In this document: piece by piece, positions 1 to 9,499 of the stretch
Position numbering within the stretch: the stretch's first letter is position 1
Layout: each line of letters opens with the position of its first letter
Source of the DNA: Xenoacremonium recifei
Taxonomy: Eukaryota; Ascomycota; Sordariomycetes; Hypocreales; Nectriaceae
Assembly (NCBI GenBank): GCA_012184525.1
Contig: WOFQ01000111.1
Span: 1-48,438, forward strand
Direction: 5' to 3'
Length of the DNA stretch: 48,438 bases
The notes under the pieces: generated by a model
What the model was told of the DNA's origin: nothing
Databases searched by the model: none
What the model saw: the letters and a program-made list of their open reading frames with translations, nothing else
Translations under genes and position numbers: made by a program

Positions 1-8
1 ATTTTTTC

Positions 9-38
9 CCCAACTAAGGGACGGAGCCCTTAGTTGGG
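9..38. repeat. 12-bp perfect hairpin near the window edge
   Basis: The arm cccaactaaggg (9-20) is repeated as a perfect inverted copy cccttagttggg (27-38) around the 6-base loop acggag, with a short T run just upstream. It lies about 150 bp before the HET gene start. It could be the end of a DNA transposon whose body lies left of the window, or a transcriptional hairpin. The left context needed to decide is missing. The rest of 1-191 shows nothing else I recognise. Confidence 0.6.
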
Positions 39-191
39 CTGTGTGGTTGACCCACCCGAGACCAACGGGTACTTGTAATCATCTCTGCCCGGCTGTTCCC
101 CTCAACGCATTCCCATCAAGTGCTAGTGCACCTCGTACCTATGACATCCTAGTCAAAAGATCGCAGGCTCCGTCACGCAAGACAAGACACA

Positions 192-2425
192 ATGTCCGCT
201 TCCGAATGCTCATGTTCGGATGCCAATCGTCCAGCAGAGACAGAACCTTCACCTCCTACTCAAGTCTGGACTGCGCCCTATCTCTGCGCGCAGTGTGCGG
301 CCATTGATCTCAACACTTTCATAGAGTCTTCCCAATATTCGAAGCACGAGCCACTCCGGCTGCGCCTGTCAAAAGCATCTGCTTGTCCATTTTGCCAATT
401 TGTTCTCGCTGTCGTGTCCAGCAAATATTCATTGACCGATTTCGATGCCGACGTCGAATTGGGATTCTACGTGAATGAACTTCCCTCCTCGTTTCGGCAA
501 CTTCTGATTGCCTATCATGATGCCGATATCCAGTGGTGCCGCATTATCGGGCTGGATACCAAAGCCTTTGAAGCCATTAGACGCAAAGGATTCGGAGACA
601 CTGAATGCGCGGAATTCTCGCTTTCGCCTATATGTCAGCGCACACCCGGCGACGAAACGCCTGCTTTCAGTCTCCGACAGCTACGATCGGCTTCGATCGA
701 TTTCGCAATCCTAAGAGGGTGGCTCGGCTACTGCAACATCACCATTCACGAACTTGTGACCCATTCCCGAACTATCCTGAAAAAGTTCTTGGTCTTAGGG
801 TGATCGACTGCAAAACTGGTTGCATCATCGACGCACCGGATGGTTGCGAATTCGCAGCCCTAAGCTATGTATGGGGAGATTCCAATGCGAGAGGCCTGGA
901 GAAGGTAGCATGCCGAGAATCCTTACCAAGAGATGTCCCAAGGACCATCAGCGACGCGATGGAGGCAGTGATACGTCTCGGTCTTCAGTATCTCTGGGTA
1001 GACCAGTACTGTATCGACCAGAGCAATGCAGAGGAATTGCAACACCAGGTTTCAATCATGGACATGATTTACCACCTCGCCACCGTGACGATTGTTGCAG
1101 CATCCGGCAAAGATGCATCCTTCGGTCTTCCCGGAGTTGGACTCACCCCACGCGAAGAGCAACCAGCGATCAATCTTAATGGCCGCATCTGGGTATCTTC
1201 CTTTGCGAATCCCACGACGAAGATCAAAGCATCTAAATGGTTTTCACGAGGTTGGACTTACCAAGAGGGAGTTGTCTCCAGAAGACGTCTCATCTTCACG
1301 GAGGAGCAAGTTTATTTCGAATGCAATAACATCCAATGTTGGGAGACCCTCGCCTATGACTTTCACCGCCTACGCGTGGACGACGAAATTTGCGCCTTCT
1401 TACTATTCCGAGGGGGGTTTAGTCATGAGTACGTTGGAGGACTCGATCATTTCCTCAAGGAATACACGAAGAGAGATCTATCATTCCAGAGCGACGCCAT
1501 CAACGCTGTCCGTGGCATTTTTCGCATGTTCTCAGCAATGCCATCACCAGTTCGTCACATATGGGGTACACCAACGGATTACTACAATTCTTTGGGCGCG
1601 CCGTGGCCGCCTAACAAAACGCCGATCCGTGGAAATGAGTTTCCGGGACATCTTGAATCAAAGTTCACGAGAGCCCTCTGCTGGTATCTGGGCCAACCTT
1701 CAAGACGTAGAGAGGGCTTTCCGTCGTGGTCTTGGGCTGGATGGTTGGGAAGCTTGGCACCTTCTGATCCCTGGGGCGTCGGATATACAGTTGCTGAGCC
1801 AGCAAGTGTGAAGGTATGGATACAAACAAATGACGGGACTTACGAAAGACTGTGTGAGTCAGTTATTGCGCGCATGAACAACTTGGATGATCCGAGCTCA
1901 AAGTATAGGCCGATACTCCGTGTTGAAGCATTGGTTGGCAAAGTGCGGATCAGGCATGTTGCTGACGGATTCTATGATAAGCAAACGCACCCCCATGACA
2001 CCAACCCGGACCCAACTTACTTTGTGTTCTGTACCAGATCGCCCTGGAGCATTCGCCGCAAGTACTACTGGTCGGTGGTGCTCACAGCGCAAGTTTCGGA
2101 GCACGATGAGCTCCATCGAGAGCTGTGTGAGGAGGAATTTGACTGTATCGAGCTTTCCAGCTGTTCGGAGTTCGGAATTCTTCTTCGGAGGGTCGGAGAC
2201 TTTTCAGAGAGAATTGGCCATGTCCAGCGCTACTGGCCACACGTGTCCTATGATTCAGAGAGCTTCTGGTCACAGTTCAGGTATAATTCGAAACGATTTT
2301 GGCCACACTTTAAATACAAGGTAGGATTCTCAGAGGTTCCTGAAAAAATCAGTTTCAGACAGAGACCGCCTCGGGACTTATTTGATTATGTTCCATGCCG
2401 GAAGCAGTCAATATTACTTGGATGA
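192..2425 (+). CDS. HET-domain heterokaryon incompatibility protein, frameshifted (possible pseudogene)
   Basis: The HET domain is the death-inducing module of fungal non-self recognition. The first frame (192 to about 734) has a typical leader with CAQC and a CPFC pair, ending at RGWLGYC. The second frame (about 734-2425) continues directly with HHHSRTC, then the HET signatures ALSYVWGD, WVDQYCIDQ and RGWTYQE, and the C-terminal GFPSWSWAGW. The two frames abut with no gap in the expected homology, so one base is missing near 734. A predictor could bridge the break with an 80-bp intron (719-798; donor GTGGCT, acceptor TTAG), but that would delete the conserved W..C..C linker. The tail has an imperfect duplication (YWPHVSYDSESFW / RFWPHFKYKVGF). 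The family is certain. Whether the frameshift is real or a sequencing error is open. Confidence 0.8.
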
Positions 2426-2439
2426 TTAAAACTTATGAT

Positions 2440-2520
2440 CTTAGCTAGAAAGGCCCAAAAGCTAGAGTTTTTAACCATGCTAGGGTTATGGCAGACCTCT
2501 AACCGTTAAGCCACAGGACA
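2440..2520 (-). other. tRNA-like relic
   Basis: On the minus strand, starting near 2520, the sequence TGGCTTAACGG fits the RNA polymerase III A box (TRGCNNARYNGG). About 50 nt on, GGTTAAAAACT resembles a decayed B box (GGTTCRANNCC). A pairing 3' acceptor strand is absent, so this would be a dead tRNA or a SINE-like fragment. The rest of 2426-2847 contains no gene and is the promoter and leader of the next gene. Confidence 0.25.
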
Positions 2521-2847
2521 GAAGATTAATAATTGAGTACCACTATAGCGATAAATAGTGTTCCAGCTGTCTTGTACCGTGCGACCTCAACAAATTGGAA
2601 GCATACCAGAAAGCTCGCTTGAGTACCTTCATAGCGTGAGGGATCCAATCTGGTCTTGAATGGGTTCAAGCGATTCAAGACAATTAAACAGTGTGTCACT
2701 ATAATCTGCACTGTTAACCGGATCTCCATCCCTCATCACGTAGCGTCGATGCGGGATAACCTCCGAAACTAGTAACTAACTCCAAACCTGCTTTCGCACT
2801 TATCCTGCATCCCTCCAGGGATCTCTTATATCGTATCGATAGTCGAG

Positions 2848-5036
2848 ATGGCTTCTCCAAACCCTCCATCCGATGCAACGACACGGATGTACTCTGGGGC
2901 TCCCAGATCCTCCGCTTGTCTCGCGTGTCAGAAACACAAAGTATAACCTCGAGGCAGCATTCGTCGAACAACAGCTAATTGGCACAAGGTACGGTGCACA
3001 CTGAACAATGGCACACCACCATGCAGGAGATGTAAGCGCCGGAACGAGGGCTGTGTGTTCCGCAAGCTTGATGCCAAACATACAAAGGATGAGTGAGTTT
3101 ATGTGGCATCGCGATCAATTGCCGAACTAACCAGCGCTGCAGCTTAGCAGCAACTCTCATCAGTGACGTCCGGATGCTCTTCGACGCCGTCAATGAGATG
3201 CGGCGCGAGGGCTCCAAAGCACCGCTTCCACCACTCAAGAGCCTCCTCATCCCAGACCAACAAGAAGAACACACTGAAGTCATGGACGAGGACCCTGAAG
3301 CATTGGCCGAGGACCAAGATCAACCGCCATCAGCAGACATCGACAGGACTCCCATTACCTCTCTCTACCAAATCACCCGCCTCAGATCTCTGAAGGCTCA
3401 AAGTCTGGCTAATACGCCACCTCAAGCAACCCGTTTACGCAGAGACATGGTGTCCACAGGCAAGGTGACTCCCGCGGATGCAGAGCGACTCGTCCAGGCG
3501 TACCTCAGCCGACAAGACCAATACCTGTACGGCGTCGCCAGCAAACACCGCGGATTAGACGACGTTCGCGCAGCTTCACCTCTGCTCCTCGCCGCCATCT
3601 GCACCGTATCAAGTCTCCAGAACGCTGCCGACACCCATCTGTACCGGGTTTGCCACGCAGAGTTCCGCCAGCTCATATCGACTTTTGTCTTTGCGCCGCG
3701 ACTCGATTTGGAAGACTTGCGCGGTCTTGTCATTGCAAGTTTCTGGCTAAGCGATATCTCGTGGACCGTGTCGGGCATCGCAATCCGGCGTGCGGTCGAG
3801 CTGGACCTCCAGAAGTCCTTTGAGGCGATCGTTGCTGCGCGAGCTGAGCCTGAGACGAGCCCCCCATCGGCTGATGAGCTGGACCGAGCCATTGAGCGCA
3901 TGAGGCTGTGGTACTTACTCTACATATGTGATCAGCATCTCTCGATCCTTTATGCTCGTACCCCGATGATCCGCGCCCAAGACGCGAGCCGCAACTTTGA
4001 GTCCTTCCTCAGCGTCACAGCTGATTCACCCGCGGACCAGCGCATCAATAGCCAGGTTGCCCTGCTGCGCATCCTCGGGCGAGTTGCGGACCTTGCTGGA
4101 GCTGCATCTTCTCAGAAGCTCCCGACCATTTTCAAGCCCAACCTCGATGAGTTCAACCGCAGCATTGATGACTGGGTCACAGTATGGCTAGATCGTTACA
4201 GTGAGTCTATGCAGTCTCTAGAGATTCGTGTCCTAACCCCAACCCTTTTAGATAGCCACAGGTCTTTCGGCGCCTACCCGATCAAAGCCGTGGTGCTGCA
4301 TTACCACTTTTCCAAACTGCTCGTCTGCTCCCTCGTCTTCCGAGGTCACTCACCAAATGCCCTGGTAGACCCGATGCCACCAGAATTCCACGACATTGCA
4401 GCAATGGCTGTCCAGAGTGCCACGTCCATCGTCGACCTCACCATCGCCGACCAGGTCATCCGAGACTCCTTCGTCGGGTTCCCTCACTATTTCCACACCA
4501 TGATCGCTTATGCCTGCGGATTCTTGATCAAAGCGGCAACAATGTATCGCAGTCACGTACGGATTGACGCAGACAACATCCGGGACATCATCACGCAAGT
4601 CATACAGCTGTGTAGGGAGAGCACTTGTGGTCACCATCATTTAGTCCGGTGGATGGGCACGGGCTTAGAGATCCTGCTTCAGAAGTGCGGTTTAGATGGA
4701 AGACCATCACCAGGAAGCATAAGTCAGCAGCAGCAAGTCGTCACTGAAACTCCAGACATTTCCATGGCTGCGGCCTTACCTTTCATTGCTCCAGCCGACG
4801 GTGTCGAGAGAGATCTTGCAGCAAGATGGAACGCTGCCCGTCAAGCCGTCTTCGAGAACCCGTTTCCTCAGGTGGCCCATGACGATAGTTTCCACTGGGG
4901 ACAAGATTTTGATCAGCTTACATACCAGTCGCAGCCCCTACCAGTATCATGGCCCGGGTTGGACAGCTTGCAGCCCTCAGAAGACGCTCAATCTCATATT
5001 GAGCATCTTGGTCTTGGTCTAGGGCTGTTAAGGTAG
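2848..5036 (+). CDS. Zn2Cys6 transcription factor with fungal-specific TF domain
   Basis: Proposed CDS join(2848..2940,2989..3092,3143..4200,4252..5036), 679 aa. The first two exons build a complete binuclear zinc cluster (C24-x2-C27-x6-C34-x8-C43-x2-C46-x6-C53). The first intron splits it after K31. The long third exon carries the fungal-specific TF (MHR) region, including RRAVELDLQKSF and the RMRLWYLLYICDQH segment. The last intron (4201-4251, 51 bp) is stop-free and in frame, but has GTGAGT, CTAAC and TTTTAG. Removing it restores a plausible DRYNSHRSFGAY join. The gene sits beside three dehydrogenase genes, two of whose promoters hold CGG-type palindromes, so a pathway-specific regulator is a reasonable inference. 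The specific target is not known. Confidence 0.88.
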
Positions 5037-5189
5037 CTAGCTTGTAATATTAACCTTGTGATAAATATAGTCATTCTAATCGTATGGGATTCTCATACTC
5101 TTTACCTTGAATATCATGCTCAATTCAGCATACCTCAGACTCAACAGCTTTAGTATCTGAATAATAGATATTCTATCAGCCCTTTAATA

Positions 5190-6152
5190 TTATTCTGTCT
5201 TCTCTTGAGTTTTTAGGACCTCCCGAAGTTGCTTATCACGGGCTGCGAACTGGCTTGGAGTCGGCATGCCATACGCCTCCTCTGTTTGCTTCTGAACCTT
5301 CTCAAGCCAATCTTCCGCCTCTCCGCTTCCATCTTTTTCAAACTTCAGGTCTTCAAAGCTATCCCATACCTGCTGTATTGTTCCACTAAGATTCCCTAGG
5401 AAGCCTCGAATACCTGCCACCCCGCCTCCCATGTGATACGACTTGAAGGGCCCCTGAACCGCCCATCTTGGACCCAGACTTGCCTCCATGATAGCATCAA
5501 GGTCCCGGACGCTTACGACGTCTTCTTTGACGAGATACGCAGCTTCTCGAAGGAGGATGTATGCTAGTCTGTTTCCCACGAAACCAGGAAGCTCTTTCTT
5601 GATGACAACGGGGCGGTGGCCTGACTCAAGGCCCTCAAAGAACTGGTTCGCAAATTCAACTTCTTCAGGACTCGTATCCGGGCTTGGGACGATCTCTATC
5701 AACGGCAGGACATGCGGCGGATTCCAGGGGTGAACCACCAACAGTCGAGAGTGATCGGTCATGTCTTGATTCTGCAATGACGCTGCCAGGCCAGATGTCG
5801 AACTCCATAAGTGTGCATCTACGGCGCAATGTTTCTCGATCAATGCCCACGTCTTGCGCTTGAAGTCGACGTTCTCGGGACCTTGCTCTTGGATGATTTC
5901 AGCGCCAGCACAGGCCTCCTCCAGAGACGCGCATATTTGGAGTCTGCCCGAGGAGAGAAAGTCTGCCACACCCTGAGCCCCAGCGTCATCTCCTAAATAG
6001 CCAGGGAGTATCGATTCAACATGCTGTTGAATATCTGGCCTAGGGTCGTAGACTTTGACAATATTCTGCGTGTACCGCAAATGCAGTGCCGCAAAGGAGA
6101 TTCCGATGGACCCAAGGCCAATCAGAGCCACAGTATTTTCGCTCGAAGCCAT
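5190..6152 (-). CDS. 3-hydroxyacyl-CoA dehydrogenase-family NAD-dependent dehydrogenase
   Basis: A 320-aa single-exon protein. The N-terminal Rossmann fold has GLGSIG near residue 12 and an acidic YDPRPD after strand 2, favouring NAD. Further on are SSTSG, the catalytic-histidine region HPWNPPH, the helical-domain start ELPGFVGNRLAY, and GPRWAVQGPF with YHMGGG. The layout matches the single-module 3-hydroxyacyl-CoA dehydrogenase relatives (lambda-crystallin/L-gulonate 3-dehydrogenase and L-carnitine dehydrogenase type), which oxidise small 3-hydroxy acids rather than acyl-CoA. The exact substrate cannot be read from sequence. It is divergent from the SDR gene across 280 bp and convergent with the regulator, which ends 153 bp away. 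Confidence 0.88.
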   Translation of the reverse strand: MASSENTVALIGLGSIGISFAALHLRYTQNIVKVYDPRPDIQQHVESILPGYLGDDAGAQGVADFLSSGRLQICASLEEACAGAEIIQEQGPENVDFKRKTWALIEKHCAVDAHLWSSTSGLAASLQNQDMTDHSRLLVVHPWNPPHVLPLIEIVPSPDTSPEEVEFANQFFEGLESGHRPVVIKKELPGFVGNRLAYILLREAAYLVKEDVVSVRDLDAIMEASLGPRWAVQGPFKSYHMGGGVAGIRGFLGNLSGTIQQVWDSFEDLKFEKDGSGEAEDWLEKVQKQTEEAYGMPTPSQFAARDKQLREVLKTQEKTE

Positions 6153-6432
6153 TAGAAACGTATCGACGGATGGTCAGGTGATTGTCCGCGGACTGAATCA
6201 TGGAGGAGGCCGGTTGTTCTCGGCTGTGAAGTAGATTATATGGCGGCTAAACATACTCGGCGAGTTCGGAGCACCTCCGAGTTCCCCGCGTTCGTAATGG
6301 CCGAGAGTCTGGACCCTGCAACTAGCGCCTCCGACGTTGTTGGGCTCGTCATCCAACTTACACTACCAGTACAGTGCTTTCGACCGTCTTCGTTTCTCCC
6401 TCAAATTCATTTTCTCACTCAGTACCATCACC
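6153..6432. promoter_or_regulatory. Bidirectional promoter with CGG palindromes
   Basis: This short divergent promoter contains three perfect palindromes: GTCCGCGGAC (6184-6193), ACTCG-G-CGAGT (6255-6265) and, touching it, TCGGAG-CAC-CTCCGA (6266-6280). CGG half-sites in inverted or everted arrangement are the usual targets of Zn2Cys6 dimers. A related inverted pair is found in the histidinol-dehydrogenase-like gene's promoter at 7871-7902. Binding by the nearby regulator is inference. Confidence 0.5.
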
Positions 6433-7421
6433 ATGAAAGTTGCTCTGATCACGGCCTCCTCAGCAGGCCTTGGGGCCGCAATCGCTAAATGCCTAGCCGA
6501 GAATATGAAGATCGTTCTCAACTATGCCTCCAACGCCCAGAGAGCAGAAACACTTCGGAGCGAGATCCTAGCTCAAATTGGCCAACGACAGGGTTCAGCT
6601 GCTTCAAGCTCGAAGACAGATCAAGGATCGCTCTGCGAGATCATTCGCGCCGATCTGCGAAACCGTCAAGACATTGAGAATCTCGTATCACAGGCGGTTG
6701 AGAAAATGGGCCGCTTGGACGTAGTAGTGTCCAATGGTGGATGGACGCGCATCCGTAAATTCGACGATCTGGATCAGAACGTGGATGAGGAGGATTGGGA
6801 CAGATGTTTCGATATGAACGTGAAGAGCCACCTCTTCCTGCTTCAGGCGGCTAGGAAACACCTCGACGCAACTTCTGGGGCCTTCATCTCGGTAGCAAGT
6901 GTAGCTGGTGTAAAACCCAGCGGAAGTTCTATCGTCCGTTGCCTTTGTCCTCCCTTTGGAGCTCTTTCGCTGACTATATCAAGCCGTATGCCGTCACAAA
7001 ATCAGCACAGATATATATGGTTCAGTGCCTTGCCAAAGCTGTAGGGCCGAACATCCGGGTGAATTCGGTTTCACCAGGAATTCTTCTCACGGCATGTCTC
7101 ACCACCAACCTGCGCGCATTATTGTGCATATCCATTTTAACATTAAAGTCTTTGTAGGATTGGGGTCGCCAATTCTCAGACGAGCACCTTGAGAAGTCCA
7201 AAGATGCTACAGTACTCAAACGATTTGCAACTGTAGAGGTAAGAATCCTCGAAATTCCTTGATTTAGCTTTGGGGGGTTTCGCTTCCAATTGCTATTCTG
7301 ATTCATGATTATCTGAACTAACATGGAGTGAAAGGATGTTGCTGAGGCAGTCAAACTTTTGGCGTCCAATCAGTCCATGACGGGCCATAATGTAGTCATT
7401 GATTCGGGTTTCAGTCTGTAG
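6433..7421 (+). CDS. Short-chain dehydrogenase/reductase (SDR)
   Basis: Proposed CDS join(6433..6933,6984..7091,7158..7238,7335..7421), 258 aa, the classical SDR length. Seen are the cofactor motif TASSAGLG near the N-terminus, a variant NNAG motif (SNGG), the serine segment ISVASVAG, the catalytic YAVTK (Y169, K173) and the NSVSPG turn. The start at 6433 is chosen because the SDR beta strand begins at once (MKVALIT). The intron at 7092-7157 appears to use a GC donor (ACG|GCATGT) with a TAG acceptor. The only nearby GT would create a stop. The gene is divergent from the hydroxyacyl-CoA-dehydrogenase-like gene and upstream of the HisD-like gene, suggesting one pathway of consecutive alcohol oxidations. 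Substrate unknown. Confidence 0.87.
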
Positions 7422-8070
7422 CAGGTCCAACACATCAAATGAATAGATTTTTGTGTCATGACGAAACAGATGGTCTTGGGTTACTTAGGTCTCGGAATAA
7501 CATGCCCATGTAACCTACCCTTATGCACTGTACAATTTTATTCCGTAGAAAAACGAAACATCTAGCAGAATTACAAGCTTGAGGTCTCCGATATTCGTCC
7601 GGAAAACCTAGGGGACCCAAATTTAGCCAAGAGGCCTTTAACGCTGTTGAGATGACAGGCCGAACAGGAACATTGTGCTCTCCAGCCTCTCAGCGTATCC
7701 TTTGTTCCGTACGTTCCAGGCCTTGCCCAGATACTCAGCTCATGAGACATTGGGGACTCATTGTCTTCCCCGCAACTTGTCCCACCAATAGCTGCGGAAG
7801 TTGCTCATCCGGGGATGCTCACGAGGTATGTCTATGTAGATGTGTCTCGCTCGGTGCGGGGCCGTATTGACCGAGTCTCGGAGTGGGGCCGACTTCTCCG
7901 AGGTCCGGGTAAGTGTGTTCAACTTATAACACCTGGATCGAGGATCATAACTGAGATGAGAGCTCGAGCAATTCAAATCCTTGAACTCTGCAACAAAGGT
8001 TGAGTCTCAATTTCATCGCGTGTTTCTCATCTTAAACCTGTCCATATTGCCTCAATAGTCACTCCTCATA
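7422..8070 (+). promoter_or_regulatory. Promoter region of the HisD-like gene with CTCGGAG/CTCCGAG repeat
   Basis: This 650-bp stretch has no gene. Its distinctive part is 7871-7902: CCGAG-T-CTCGG (7871-7881) overlaps CTCGGAG (7877-7883), which is mirrored by CTCCGAG (7896-7902) after a 12-base spacer. The half-sites are the same as in the divergent promoter at 6255-6280, so all three enzyme genes of this cluster carry the element. Function as an operator for a Zn2Cys6 protein is inferred. Confidence 0.45.
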
Positions 8071-9499
8071 ATGCCTACCTACCTCAAGGAAGCAAAGCCA
8101 TCAACGGACGCATCAGCGCCGTCCTTCGATGTAGCTTCAATCGTCAAGGGTGTCATCGACGATATCGAAGCCAACGGCGACAAGGCTGTCCGAACATACT
8201 CTGAGAAATTTGACAAGTGGTCCCCGGCGTCTTTCAAGCTCTCCAAAGATGAAATCGACCAGGCCATCTCGCAGGTGCCTGAACAGACCATCGCAGACAT
8301 CAAGACTGTTCAAGAGAATGTACGAACTTTTGCGCTAGCTCAACGTGAATCTCTCAAGGACTTTGAGCTGGAGATGTCCCCCGGTGTGCTCCTCGGACAG
8401 AAGAATATCCCTATCAGCTCGGTAGGCGCGTACGTAGAAAGTCACCTCCGCAACATGGGAATGCATGCTGACTCGTCCCGTGAATCAGTTATATCCCTGG
8501 TGGACGATATGCACTTCTTGCATCTGCACACATGACTATTGTCACGGCAAAAGCAGCCGGTGTGCCGCAAGTCATCGCCTGCACGCCACCTATTCAGGGC
8601 AAGCTGCCCTATGCTACCATTGCGGCGATGCACTTTGCCGGCGCTGATGAGATCTTCATCCTTGGCGGTGTCCAAGCTGTTGCCGGAATGGCCATCGGCA
8701 CTGAGTCAATCCCCAGGGTGGACTTCATTGCAGGCCCCGGCAATTCCTTTGTCGCAGAGGCCAAGAGACAGCTGTTTGGCGAGATTGGAATCGACCTGCC
8801 GGCTGGTCCAACTGAGGTCCTGATTGTTGCCGATGATGCCGCTGACCCGTCTATTGTTGCGACTGACTTGCTTTCACAAGCAGAGCACGGGCCTGACACG
8901 CCCGCCGTCCTCATCACAAACTCCAAAGAGCTGGGCGAGCAGACCATCAAAGAGGTGGAGCGTCAGCTTCAAATCCTGCCAACCGCCCCGATCGCTTCGG
9001 TCTCTTGGGGTAGACTCGGCGAGGTCGCTGTGGTAGACAGCCTTGATGAAGCTTACAAGCTGGCGGACAAGTATGCCTTTGAGCACGTCCAGATCTTGAC
9101 TCGGAATCCTCGGGAAGCGCTGGAGAAGATGACCACGTATGGTGCGCTGTTTCTTGGTGAAGGCACATGCGTGTCCTATGGCGATAAGGTAAGCAGAGAC
9201 AGACATGCTGTCTTAATTGCTCTCGAAGAACCACGCATTGACAATATGTACAACAGTGCATCGGAACCAACCACGTGTTGCCCACCAAGGGTGCAGCCCG
9301 ATTTACCGGCGGTCTATGGGTAGGCAAATACCTCAAGACGGTCACCTATCAAGAAGTCGTTTCATCGGCTGCGAGCGGTGAACTAGGTCGTCTTTGCGGT
9401 CGTGCAGCTCGGGCAGAGAAGTTTGAAGGGCACGCTAGGTCAGGAGATGTCAGGGCGGCCAAGTTTGGCGGTGATAAGTTTGAGTGGATGAGCTCTTGA
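8071..9499 (+). CDS. Stand-alone histidinol-dehydrogenase-like enzyme (HisD/HpsN superfamily)
   Basis: Proposed CDS join(8071..8429,8489..9188,9257..9499), 433 aa. It carries GAYIPGGRYALLAS, AGPTEVL, the zinc-ligand segment SQAEHG (near 249), the catalytic pair in AFEHVQI (near 316), an aspartate in GDK just before CIGTNHVLPT, and a C-terminal histidine in EGHARS. All the HisD zinc and catalytic positions I can map are present. Fungal histidine biosynthesis normally uses HisD fused in the trifunctional His4, whereas this is a single domain. Its region after NHVLPT (TGGLWVGKYLKTVTYQ) is unlike biosynthetic HisD and recalls bacterial catabolic homologues such as sulfopropanediol dehydrogenase HpsN. 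With three dehydrogenases and a regulator clustered, a catabolic role is inferred. The substrate is unproven. Confidence 0.87.
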
